Assembly (NCBI GenBank): GCA_028658405.1
Contig: JAKOGY010000007.1
Span: 1-52,957 of the forward strand
DNA from: Dolichospermum sp. ST_sed8
GTDB lineage: Bacteria > Cyanobacteriota > Cyanobacteriia > Cyanobacteriales > Nostocaceae
Direction of reading: 5' to 3'
Length of the DNA: 52,957 nucleotides
The translations under genes were made by a program, and so were the position numbers. The stretch's first letter is position 1, and each line of letters begins with the position of its first letter. This document shows positions 1-7,605 of the stretch, one piece after another. The notes beneath the pieces were generated by a model. The model saw nothing but the letters and a program-made list of their open reading frames with translations. It did not search any database and was not told the DNA's origin.

Positions 1-1
1 A

Positions 2-262
2 TTAAGCCGTCAGGAGATTGAAGCGATGTTTTTAGTCAGTGATATCAAGCAAACAAGGGTATATCAAGAAGCAAGACAAGAGGGAGAGACAAGCTTACTG
101 CTCCGCTTATTATCCAAGCGATTTGGGAAATTAAGCAATAACTATATCGAAACTATCAGTAACCTAACAATAGCGCAACTAGAAGACCTGGGAGAAGCAT
201 TATTAGACTTTGCGAACATTAACGAACTGGAACAATGGCTAAAAGTTCATACAGAATCATAA
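2..262 (+). CDS. C-terminal part of an Rpn-family nuclease / DUF4351 protein, cut by the window edge
   Basis: The reading frame is open from the first bases and has no convincing start, so this is the 3' end of a longer gene. The first visible residues (LSRQEIEAMF) and the end (LLSKRFG, then LEDLGEALLDF and LEQWL) match the DUF4351 tail of the Rpn / PD-(D/E)XK transposase-like proteins common in cyanobacteria. The intact relative at 38256-39173 ends in the same pattern (LENLGEALLDF, LENWL). Rpn proteins are recombination-promoting DNA endonucleases; the catalytic part would lie left of the window, so activity cannot be judged. An ATG at 26 is only an internal methionine. Confidence 0.75.
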   Translation, partial: LSRQEIEAMFLVSDIKQTRVYQEARQEGETSLLLRLLSKRFGKLSNNYIETISNLTIAQLEDLGEALLDFANINELEQWLKVHTES

Positions 263-426
263 ATAATGCACATAAATACCATATTTGATTGAGAATAAAT
301 CATAAAAATCAACATTTATCTCAATCAATAAACCGTAACCAGATTAACAAACGCAGTCTAATATCTTCCCGTAGAGTGGGTTATACTGAAGCTAACCCAC
401 CTGACAATTTTCACATAAAATTGGGA

Positions 427-1875
427 TTAAAGATCCATGTAAGGATCTCTATTGCTAACTTCAAATTCACAGGCTCTAGAAACCACATCTGGGGGTAATT
501 TATCAAAACTAATTAATGGCAAATAATCAGGATTATCTATGAGTTCTTTAGCTAATAAATAACCTGTAATTGTCCAAGTTTGGTATTTCCTAGCTTGTTT
601 ACCAATTAATCTTCCTTTTTTACCATCATAATATTCTGGCCATTCATCTTCACTGAGTCTAGTTTTCGCAATTTCAATGGCTTTTTCTGCTAACTGTGGT
701 TTTTTGGTTTTCACTGCTGCTGCTGCTAACATCCACATTAAAACAGGCCAACTTCCAGCATTATGATATGACCAAGGAATATTTTTAGGATCACATCCTG
801 TCACAACTCGATATTCTTCACCTTGTAAGGCAGGATAACAGATTTTCATGGGCATATCTGCTACTAAATCTTCCCATCTTTTTTCAATCAGAGTCATAAT
901 TGCTTGAGACTGTTCTTCCGTAGATAAATCAGAAATTACAGCCATTAAATTTCCGAGAGTGAAGAACCGAGTATCCATTTGTGATGGTCCAACATTTCCG
1001 GCAAAATAACCACCTTTTTTGGGTAGCCATTTATCTAATTCATAATAAGGCAAAGAGTCTGCATAAATATTGAAAAGATTGACAGCAGCTTTCCCGTATT
1101 CTTCACCTTTGAAACGATAAATTGCATTGAGTCGAGTAATATCTATCCAATAATGTTGACGAATATGTCCACATAATAAAGGTAAGCGGTTATCAATTGC
1201 TTCGACAATATCCTGATTACCTTGACAAATTAGGAGTTCCCGCGCTGCACGTAAAGCCGCAAAAAATAGAACTTGAATTTCTAAAGGATGTCCATAAATA
1301 CCCATGCGTCTATCTATCATACACGCACCATCAGGAACTAATAGTGTTGGGTACATATCAAACCGATTTGCCAAACAAATATCCATAATTAACCTAATTC
1401 CTGTTTGGAATTCCGGTTGATAAGCAAGGGAAGGATCTTTTGTGGCAACTACATAAGCCCGTAATAAAATTAACCACCATAAACAAGAATCAACAGGTGT
1501 GACTCTGGCAATTGCGTGTTCACCGAAATCAGCTTCTAAAAATTCTTCCCCATTGGCAGAAACAACTTTGAAACTGGCTGGAATTAAGCCTCTACCGGGT
1601 TTATAGGCATCTAATGCCTTTTCTTTAGGTTGTAACTTTAATGTTTCCTCTAGGAAATTTTTAACAATGTCTGTTCTGCCTTTAATCAAAAAAATTAAAG
1701 CTGAAGAAACAAAATCTCGGACAAAACATTGGTCATAATTTAGTGCTTCTACTGATGAATCATAAGCTGCTACAGTGCCGACAGGTTGACCTTTGTAATA
1801 GAGAATTGAATTCTCTAATGCTTGCCATGCTTCATTTTCTATATTATTACTTGTCTCTAATTTGTTTAGTTGCAT
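427..1875 (-). CDS. Alkaline/neutral invertase, glycoside hydrolase family 100
   Basis: This enzyme hydrolyses sucrose to glucose and fructose in the cytosol. The 482 residues are the usual size for cyanobacterial GH100 (InvA/InvB of Anabaena are about 470-480). Family hallmarks are YDQCFVRDF (residues 48-55), [11 protein letters not shown] (92-102), [14 protein letters not shown] (186-199) and YHNAGSWP (369-376). By analogy with the Anabaena InvA structure, recalled from memory, Asp188 and Glu413 are the likely acid and base. It has no signal peptide. The start is an ATG. It stands alone, followed by about 700 bp of repeat-rich spacer upstream. In filamentous cyanobacteria such enzymes link sucrose made in vegetative cells to heterocyst metabolism, but I cannot tell from sequence which paralogue this is. 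Confidence 0.93.
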   Translation of the reverse strand: MQLNKLETSNNIENEAWQALENSILYYKGQPVGTVAAYDSSVEALNYDQCFVRDFVSSALIFLIKGRTDIVKNFLEETLKLQPKEKALDAYKPGRGLIPASFKVVSANGEEFLEADFGEHAIARVTPVDSCLWWLILLRAYVVATKDPSLAYQPEFQTGIRLIMDICLANRFDMYPTLLVPDGACMIDRRMGIYGHPLEIQVLFFAALRAARELLICQGNQDIVEAIDNRLPLLCGHIRQHYWIDITRLNAIYRFKGEEYGKAAVNLFNIYADSLPYYELDKWLPKKGGYFAGNVGPSQMDTRFFTLGNLMAVISDLSTEEQSQAIMTLIEKRWEDLVADMPMKICYPALQGEEYRVVTGCDPKNIPWSYHNAGSWPVLMWMLAAAAVKTKKPQLAEKAIEIAKTRLSEDEWPEYYDGKKGRLIGKQARKYQTWTITGYLLAKELIDNPDYLPLISFDKLPPDVVSRACEFEVSNRDPYMDL

Positions 1876-2297
1876 TACCAGACTAACTCCATTTAGATAG
1901 TAGATTTGTTGGAAGTAGATGCACCTTTAATTATTCTTTATGCCATTTTCATCATAACTTTGAAATAGCAAATATCAATCCAGTCAAAATACTAAAAATC
2001 CTTGAATATGGCATTGCTGCTAAATATAATGCAGCTTTTTTCATGAGTAAAAATACACGCCCTTATATTTGTAGAATTACCTGACCATAGTATATATACT
2101 TAATCAGAAATTGGCTATTGAGATGACGAAATATATTATTACCCTACAACTTAACAATTTATAACCTTTTTTTAGAATATGCAATATAAACAGTTAAAAA
2201 AAATAAACGCGTATAGAACTTATACACTGTAAAAATTAATCACGGTCAGGGTAAAGCAATGCTCATAGGTGTCAACTTAACGTAAAACCTATTACCC

Positions 2298-2384
2298 GAC
2301 TGGGAATGAATTCCCAGTCTCATAGCCAAAGTTGTCTTTTGATGACTAAATATCCCAAAAATCTTCAGTCTACTTTAGTAGACT
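2298..2384. repeat. Two perfect palindromes inside the MITE-like element
   Basis: Bases 2298-2319 form a 10-bp stem (GACTGGGAAT with its complement, centre GA). Bases 2367-2384 form an 8-bp stem (AGTCTACT / AGTAGACT, centre TT). Both are of the kind dispersed through cyanobacterial genomes. A GACTGGGAA-type arm also occurs at 37497-37506 in another repeat. Confidence 0.7.
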
Positions 2385-2450
2385 TTGGTTATTAGCTCTG
2401 AACTATAGCTTAGTCCACGTTCTGGGCGTGTGTGGAAGCCCAAGGATAGG

Positions 2451-2529
2451 TAGGGGCGTATTGCAATACGCCCCTACTTAAGTATTGCAATACGCCCCTA
2501 CTTAAGTATTGCAATACGCCCCTACTTAA
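2451..2529. repeat. Three tandem 24-bp units, the first forming a perfect 26-bp palindrome
   Basis: The unit (GTATTGCAATACGCCC followed by CTACTTAA) occurs at 2458-2481, 2482-2505 and 2506-2529 without mismatch. With the preceding TAGGGGC the first copy makes a perfect palindrome at 2451-2476 (13-bp arms). The core GGGGCGTATTGCAATACGCC is a familiar dispersed cyanobacterial repeat. Perfect identity of the copies suggests recent expansion. Confidence 0.85.
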
Positions 2530-2570
2530 GTTGACACCAATGAAGCTCTTGCTTTACTCCTACGGACTCA

Positions 2571-4319
2571 CTAAATTCTGTTTAATTGCTGTTGAAACTT
2601 TTGATATGCCTGATTAACTGCTTGCATGGCAGTTTTAGCACTAACAGTAGGGTTAATATCAGGGTGATACAATCTAGCTAATCTCAGATAGGCAAGTTTG
2701 ACATCTTTGGGGTGAGTTTTGGGTTCTACATCTAAAATTTCCCACCATTCCCCAGTTAGGGGTGGTAAATCAGCACTGTTGTGAACTTGTCGCCAAATTT
2801 TGATAGTTCCACCTTTACCACCACTAATAAATAGTTTACCATCTGCACTAAAAACTAGGGGACAAAATCCAGAAAAATTTTCTAATAATTCCCCAGTTTG
2901 AATATGCCAAAGTTTGATAGTGCCATCTTGACTACTACTAGCAATAATTTTACCATCTGGGTGAATAGCCAGAGCAGAAATAGCTGTTAAGTGTGCCTCA
3001 AGGGTATAATTTAATTCCCCAGTATAGAGATTCCAAAATTTAATTATACCATCGGCACTGCCACTAATTAAAGTTTGATGATTGGGAGCGATTCCTAGGT
3101 CACGCTTCGCTATCGCTAATGTATTTACTGCTGCTAAATGTTGGTTAATAATATAACGAGTTTCACCAGTTTGTAAATTCCAAATTCTGATAGTTTTATC
3201 AGCACTACCACTAACAAGAGTTGTATTATCAGAACTAATAGCTATAGATAAAACTGCGTCTGTATGTCCATTTAAAGTGCGTTTAACTATTCCCGTATAG
3301 CTTCCCCAAATTCTGATAGTTTTATCCGTACTAGCACTAACGATAATATTACCATTAGGACTATAAACAACTGCATTGACAAAACCATTATGACTATAGG
3401 GAGAATTTAAATAAGAAAATGTGCGATTATATTTTTTTGTTGCTAATTGCCAACTACTGATTTTTCTATCTACACTACCACTAATTACCTGTTTTCCATC
3501 GGGACTAATAGCGACAGATAACACAGCCTCAGCTTGTCCAGAAAAAGTATATAGCAATTTTCCAGTTTGCAAATTCCATAAATTCATTTGTCTATCATCG
3601 CTACCACTAATCAAAGTATTACCATCAGGATGAATAGCTATTGCATTGACATTACCAAAATGTCCTTTTATCGTTTTTACATATTGCCAATTTTGGGGTA
3701 ATTGATTAGAAATAGATAAAGTTTTTGTTTCAATTTTAGGAGAGTTACTATTTACTTTGCTCTGAAGTTGTTCCAATTCATAATCAATTTCTAAAGCTGC
3801 AAATTTTTGATTAATATCATCACCAGATAAAAATAAATCTAATTCAATAACTGCGGCGTTATAGTTGTCCATTTCTAAAACTTTTGCTTCCATGCGTTCA
3901 AAAAGCTGCATGGGAGTTTCTTGAAATTCTGAATCATCTAATAATTTAGCCACACCATAAGCAGCAAGTCCTAAAACTGCACCAATTCCCGCCATTGGTA
4001 CTGTACCAATCCCAAAAGCTAAACCAATTTTAGGCGCGACAAATCCAATATTACCGATAATACCAGAAACCCCAATACCACCCGCAGCACCTATTCCTAT
4101 TGCCCTAAAAGCTAATGTATCCCCTTCCGTGATTCCTTTGAAAGCACCATAAACAGCAGCACCAATAACCCCACCCGCAGCGGTTACAGAAACAGCACCT
4201 ATTCCCACACCACCGAAACTTCCTGCTAGTCCAATTCCACCAATTGTAGAGGAGATACCCGCGCCTGTTAATGTTCCTGTGGTGATGAATGCTGCACCTG
4301 TTTGGGATGTTGGTTTCAT
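2571..4319 (-). CDS. WD40 seven-blade propeller with a C-terminal J (DnaJ) domain
   Basis: The domains in order are a glycine/alanine-rich hydrophobic N-terminal third (about residues 10-130, like membrane-inserting Gly-zipper segments), a short helical linker, seven WD40 repeats (SGSDDRQMNLW, SGSADKTIRIW and similar), and a J domain at the end with the diagnostic HPD in LARLYHPDINP. J domains stimulate Hsp70 (DnaK) ATPase; WD40 propellers bind proteins. It may therefore be a membrane-tethered adaptor bringing DnaK to a bound partner, which is inference. I chose the ATG at 4319; the frame also opens at a TTG 36 bases upstream, which has no better ribosome site. A dispersed palindromic repeat is inserted in frame at 3088-3116 and adds about nine residues (AKRDLGIAP) inside one blade. 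Confidence 0.88.
   Translation of the reverse strand: MKPTSQTGAAFITTGTLTGAGISSTIGGIGLAGSFGGVGIGAVSVTAAGGVIGAAVYGAFKGITEGDTLAFRAIGIGAAGGIGVSGIIGNIGFVAPKIGLAFGIGTVPMAGIGAVLGLAAYGVAKLLDDSEFQETPMQLFERMEAKVLEMDNYNAAVIELDLFLSGDDINQKFAALEIDYELEQLQSKVNSNSPKIETKTLSISNQLPQNWQYVKTIKGHFGNVNAIAIHPDGNTLISGSDDRQMNLWNLQTGKLLYTFSGQAEAVLSVAISPDGKQVISGSVDRKISSWQLATKKYNRTFSYLNSPYSHNGFVNAVVYSPNGNIIVSASTDKTIRIWGSYTGIVKRTLNGHTDAVLSIAISSDNTTLVSGSADKTIRIWNLQTGETRYIINQHLAAVNTLAIAKRDLGIAPNHQTLISGSADGIIKFWNLYTGELNYTLEAHLTAISALAIHPDGKIIASSSQDGTIKLWHIQTGELLENFSGFCPLVFSADGKLFISGGKGGTIKIWRQVHNSADLPPLTGEWWEILDVEPKTHPKDVKLAYLRLARLYHPDINPTVSAKTAMQAVNQAYQKFQQQLNRI
3088..3116. repeat. 29-bp palindromic repeat inserted in frame in the WD40 gene
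   Basis: On the coding strand it starts GCGATAGCGAAGCG and ends CCTAGGAATCGC. It is the same element as 11751-11780 (one base differs) and close to 9521-9550. It falls inside a WD40 repeat where neighbouring blades read AIHPDGxTLISGS, and supplies extra residues without breaking the frame. Confidence 0.85.
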
Positions 4320-4397
4320 GGGATTGTCAGAGTAATGAAATTTTGTTTCACGCAAAATAAGAGAGATTCATTCAGACTAGAGAGTATTACTTATTCT

Positions 4398-4916
4398 TTA
4401 ATCAGTTCCCCCCCAAGTCCATACGGGATTACCTATTTTCATTCCTTGTTTAAGAACTATTAAGGGATAATTATTAGGATCAAAACCGCCGGCTAAATCA
4501 AGCATAAAATAAACTTTACCTTTAACAAAATGCATCCGTAAATAATTAATATTTCCAGGATATTTTTCGCCATTAATCTTGGTTATTCCCGCAGAAGCAA
4601 AGCATTTTGCATATTTTGGTTTTAATCTCCCTACCCATGTGGTGCTAAAGCTATTATTGGCGCTGATAGAAATATTATTTGCGTATTCACTCAAATTCAC
4701 AGAACCGTCAGTAGCAAAACTACCTTCTTGATAAGGACGGGGAATTTCAGTCACAATAATTTTGTCTGGACAGCTTTGTTTTTGCTCGTTTTCACTATAA
4801 ATTTTGAGTTCTATTTTATTTCCTCCCTTTTGCGCTTGGACGTTTAAGAAGGGGAATAGGAAAAGGAAAATAATGCTTATTCCTATGGTTAAACGCTGGG
4901 TGAAAAGCTTATACAT
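4398..4916 (-). CDS. Small secreted protein of unknown function
   Basis: The 172-residue protein starts at an ATG with a clear Sec-type signal peptide: basic start (MYKLFTQR), a hydrophobic core (IGISIIFLFLFPFL) and an AQA-like cleavage region at about residues 27-30. The mature part is polar, with two cysteines about 60 residues apart that could form a disulfide in the periplasm. I do not recognise a domain. It sits 78 bp behind the WD40-J gene on the same strand and could share its transcript. Confidence 0.7.
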   Translation of the reverse strand: MYKLFTQRLTIGISIIFLFLFPFLNVQAQKGGNKIELKIYSENEQKQSCPDKIIVTEIPRPYQEGSFATDGSVNLSEYANNISISANNSFSTTWVGRLKPKYAKCFASAGITKINGEKYPGNINYLRMHFVKGKVYFMLDLAGGFDPNNYPLIVLKQGMKIGNPVWTWGGTD

Positions 4917-5008
4917 GGCGTTCTGTATTTAATTATACTCAATATAAAATAAAAAGCACTGGACAAAACCAATGCTTAATTACGTAATTAATAAAAGTTG
5001 TTAGTAAT

Positions 5009-5464
5009 TTAAGAACTGGATTTTTTTAACTTTTGTTTTTTCCGGCGTTTCTCTGTGGTGGCTACACCATGTTCTACTGGATAACCAGCTACAGGAATTA
5101 CCTGATATTTTCTGTCTTCTTCTAAACTTTTCAGTTCTGTGTAATCAACCCAGTCAATACAATTAACGGGACAGGTATCTATTGCTTCTTGAATTATTTC
5201 TTCTGTGTCTGCATCTTGACGAATAACACGCGATCGCCCATAATCTTCTTCAATAAAAAAAGTATTTCGGGCAACATGGGCGCAATGTTTACAGCCAATA
5301 CAGGTAATTTCATCAACATAAACGCCTTTTTGCCGCACCAGTCCGCCTAATTCCGGTTCTAACCCAGAACGTTCGGGGACATCTCGGAAAAAACTTCCCA
5401 GTTCTGGTTCTAACCCAGAACGGTGATATTCCTCTTCTTGTGGCGACTGCGGCAAATTAGACAT
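5009..5464 (-). CDS. 4Fe-4S ferredoxin of the Ycf35 operon
   Basis: A soluble electron carrier with one predicted [4Fe-4S] cluster. Cys55, Cys58 and Cys61 (CIGCKHC) plus Cys98 before proline (DTCPVNC) are the ligands; Cys102 is extra. The 151 residues exceed a minimal ferredoxin because of an N-terminal stretch with RSGLEPELG twice (residues 15-23 and 32-40) and a lysine-rich tail. Its ATG overlaps the stop of the upstream ycf35 gene by one base (TAATG), a strong sign of translational coupling. With the DUF2997 gene further up it forms a three-gene unit. Its redox partner is not known to me. Confidence 0.88.
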   Translation of the reverse strand: MSNLPQSPQEEEYHRSGLEPELGSFFRDVPERSGLEPELGGLVRQKGVYVDEITCIGCKHCAHVARNTFFIEEDYGRSRVIRQDADTEEIIQEAIDTCPVNCIDWVDYTELKSLEEDRKYQVIPVAGYPVEHGVATTEKRRKKQKLKKSSS

Positions 5465-5850
5465 TATGCACTCCAGCGTTGTACTACTAGACGAATAGAA
5501 CCATCTTGATTTTGTTGTTGTTCGGCTACTTGGAAGCCAACTTTAGTAGTTTCTTTGACTACTGTTTGATAAGCATAACGTTGAGTTACTTGACGGACAA
5601 ATCCATCTACAGATAGATTTTGTTGCCAATATTGTAAATCTGTAACTAATTCATATTCTTGACCATTCCATCTAAAACCGATATCATACCCGTTTTGCTG
5701 CTCAATTGTGACTTCAGCAGCATGAGTTTGACCACGATAACCGCGCACCTCACGAGGTCCAGGTTTCCAGTCTATTCCCAAGTCGGAAAGGGCATCTTTC
5801 AAGGATTCCAGATTACGGATTTGTGTCTTAATTTGGCTAAAGTGTGACAT
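5464..5850 (-). CDS. ycf35: Ycf35 / DUF1257 family protein
   Basis: The 128 residues match the conserved Ycf35 (DUF1257) family of cyanobacteria and red-algal plastids: start MSHFSQIKTQI, the segment LGIDWKPGPREVRGYRGQ, and a QRYAY segment before the C-terminal strand. The family function is unknown. It lies 39 bp behind a DUF2997 gene and overlaps the start of a ferredoxin gene by one base, so the three products probably act together, perhaps with the ferredoxin feeding electrons to a step involving the other two (inference). Confidence 0.9.
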   Translation of the reverse strand: MSHFSQIKTQIRNLESLKDALSDLGIDWKPGPREVRGYRGQTHAAEVTIEQQNGYDIGFRWNGQEYELVTDLQYWQQNLSVDGFVRQVTQRYAYQTVVKETTKVGFQVAEQQQNQDGSIRLVVQRWSA

Positions 5851-5889
5851 AGTGGTTTGTAATCAATGAACATTAACTAGTTGGAAAAC

Positions 5890-6099
5890 TTACCATTCGC
5901 TGTGGGCGGTTTGTGTATTCGCTATATTCGTTTGTTGCGAGTTAGTGGCGAAAAAATCTGAGGTTGGTTCATGACTCAACACTCTTCCTAGCTGGGCTTC
6001 TATGGCTGCTGTCACTTCAGAACAAGATGCACCGATAATACCGGTGACTTTTTCTTGGACTCGACCATCTGGATAAATGATGAATTCTAATGTTTCCAT
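5890..6099 (-). CDS. DUF2997 family protein
   Basis: A small protein (69 residues from the ATG at 6099) beginning METLEFIIYPDGRVQEKV, typical of DUF2997, followed by a segment with a single Cys (GASCSEVTAAIEAQLG) and a variable tail. A TTG 15 bases upstream extends the frame but is unlikely, since family members begin METLEF. It is first in the operon with ycf35 and the ferredoxin gene. Function is unknown. Confidence 0.85.
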   Translation of the reverse strand: METLEFIIYPDGRVQEKVTGIIGASCSEVTAAIEAQLGRVLSHEPTSDFFATNSQQTNIANTQTAHSEW

Positions 6100-6498
6100 A
6101 GTCAAAAAAGCCAACCTAGATAGTGTGTTTGAACTTTGCTGTTTTACCAGACTTGCTCAAAATTTAGGGGGTAGGAACTTAGATACAAACTTGCCACTTG
6201 TTTCATACTGTTCCACACTTAGGCATATATATTTCATAATTTTTACAAAATTTATTATTTACCTTAGTATTCACATCTATACAATTATAAGTTTCTCTTA
6301 ACCTGATCAAATAGTCAAGGTGAAGACCAAAAATTATCAAGAATATGATTAAATAAAGCTTGTATACAAAATCCCTAGATAGGAATAAAGATCAAAAAAA
6401 TCTTAAATCTATCAAAAAATCTTATCAATATCATTGACTTGAACCAAGTAATTGATTTTATACTGGTGATCAAGTATAATTGTTACTAGTGCTGCATC
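6100..6498. other. Spacer between divergent genes, no gene seen
   Basis: About 400 bp of very AT-rich DNA between the minus-strand DUF2997 operon and the plus-strand amidase gene. It must contain both promoters, but no -10/-35 pair stands out clearly enough to call. No repeat, RNA gene or convincing small ORF was seen. Confidence 0.6.
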
Positions 6499-7464
6499 AT
6501 GAATATTGACAACCATAACAGAAGTCAGGATTCAGGAAGAAGGAGTGAAAGTCTCCTGCTATATGTCTTGTTGGAAAAATTCATTATATATTATATGAGA
6601 TTTAGAGAGTGGGCGACTAGAGTAATACTGATATTTCTGATGTTAGCTACCCTAATTTTGGCTATATTTATGGGGGGTGCGAGAAAACTACACAATCAGA
6701 CGATTGCATCAACTTCAGCAGCTACAACTTGGAATCAATATCTACCAACGCAATTAAAATCATCAGTAACTACACAGCAAAAGAAGCGGAATTTAGTACC
6801 ATCTCCAGTCAAGATTCATAAAATCAATCCTATCTATACAACTACTATTGCTTTTGCTAAGTATAGACCTAATTTTGCACAGGCTAAAGTTGATCCTAGC
6901 AATTATGGCGATCGCTATACCGCAGATGTGAATGGTGTCCCCTTTAATCATCAGCCCATTATTGTCCTTCATGAAACCACCAATTCCACTTCCAGCGCCA
7001 TTAATTTTTTTCAAACACCTCATGATGATGAAAGTGTCCAAGCTAGTTATCACGCCATAATTACCTTAGAGGGACAGGTTATTTATTTAGTTCCCCCAGA
7101 AAAACGCGCTTTTGGGGCTGGTAATTCAGTGTTTAAAGGTGCTAACGGTGTGGAAACTGTGCAGACTAATCCTAATTTACCACCATCTGTGAATAATTTT
7201 GCTTATCATGTATCTCTCGAAACACCTCCTGATGCTTGGGGTAAAAGTGATATCAAAGAACATAGCGGTTACACAGAAGCTCAATATAATTCTTTAGCTT
7301 GGTTAATTGCTCAAAGTCAAGTTTCAGATGATAGAATTACAACCCATGAGGCTGTCGATGTGGGTAACGGCAAAGTTGATCCCTTGAGTTTTGATTTTGA
7401 TAAGTTTTTCCATAAATTGCATTCTTTTCGCCAGTTGGAGACTATTAATAATGCAAAAATGTAA
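6499..7464 (+). CDS. Membrane-anchored N-acetylmuramoyl-L-alanine amidase (Amidase_2 type)
   Basis: It probably cleaves the amide bond between N-acetylmuramic acid and the peptide stem of peptidoglycan. One transmembrane segment at about residues 41-60 anchors it, followed by a polar linker and the catalytic domain (about 135-315). Candidate zinc ligands are His158 (IIVLHETT), His283 (ITTHEAVD) and Asp294 (NGKVDP). Other family features are SYHAIITLEGQVIYLVP and AFGAGNS. Start at the ATG at 6499; a second ATG at codon 33 sits just before the membrane segment and is possible. It is a single gene convergent with ribBA. Confidence 0.87.
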   Translation: MNIDNHNRSQDSGRRSESLLLYVLLEKFIIYYMRFREWATRVILIFLMLATLILAIFMGGARKLHNQTIASTSAATTWNQYLPTQLKSSVTTQQKKRNLVPSPVKIHKINPIYTTTIAFAKYRPNFAQAKVDPSNYGDRYTADVNGVPFNHQPIIVLHETTNSTSSAINFFQTPHDDESVQASYHAIITLEGQVIYLVPPEKRAFGAGNSVFKGANGVETVQTNPNLPPSVNNFAYHVSLETPPDAWGKSDIKEHSGYTEAQYNSLAWLIAQSQVSDDRITTHEAVDVGNGKVDPLSFDFDKFFHKLHSFRQLETINNAKM

Positions 7465-7502
7465 ATAATAATAATTCATTTAAGGTCTTTTTGTTGTTGT
7501 AG

Positions 7503-7521
7503 GGGCGGGGTTTCCCCGCCC
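7503..7521. terminator. GC-rich hairpin between convergent genes
   Basis: An 8-bp perfect stem (GGGCGGGG / CCCCGCCC) with a TTT loop lies between the amidase gene and ribBA, which end towards each other. It may act as a bidirectional terminator, but there is no downstream T run and the sequence also belongs to a dispersed GGGGCGGGGTTTCCCC repeat family. Confidence 0.4.
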
Positions 7522-7605
7522 TCGACAGAAATAATAAACAAAAATCAATAAATAGCTCTAGCATCAAACCAGAGCTATGATCAAAGTCTAAAAATTCAGC
7601 CAATC

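Larger units (their letters stand above)
2251..2557. mobile_element. MITE-like non-coding element with imperfect terminal inverted repeats
   Basis: Bases 2251-2280 and the reverse complement of 2526-2557 match at most positions. Both run from GTAAAGCAA inward to GGTGTCAACTTAA, with a few differences and a 2-base length difference between them. The 307 bp enclosed have no usable reading frame. They hold nested palindromes and a 24-bp tandem repeat, annotated separately. No clear target-site duplication was found. The inverted ends and lack of coding fit a non-autonomous, MITE-like element in the spacer between the invertase and the WD40 gene. The remaining spacer (1876-2250) is AT-rich and shows nothing else. 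Confidence 0.6.

Noticed and set aside
289-498. 69-residue plus-strand ORF
   Set aside because: Overlaps the invertase end, has no recognisable features and no ribosome site.
2458-2529. Three 24-bp direct repeats as a small CRISPR array
   Set aside because: The units are directly abutting with no spacers and no cas genes are nearby.
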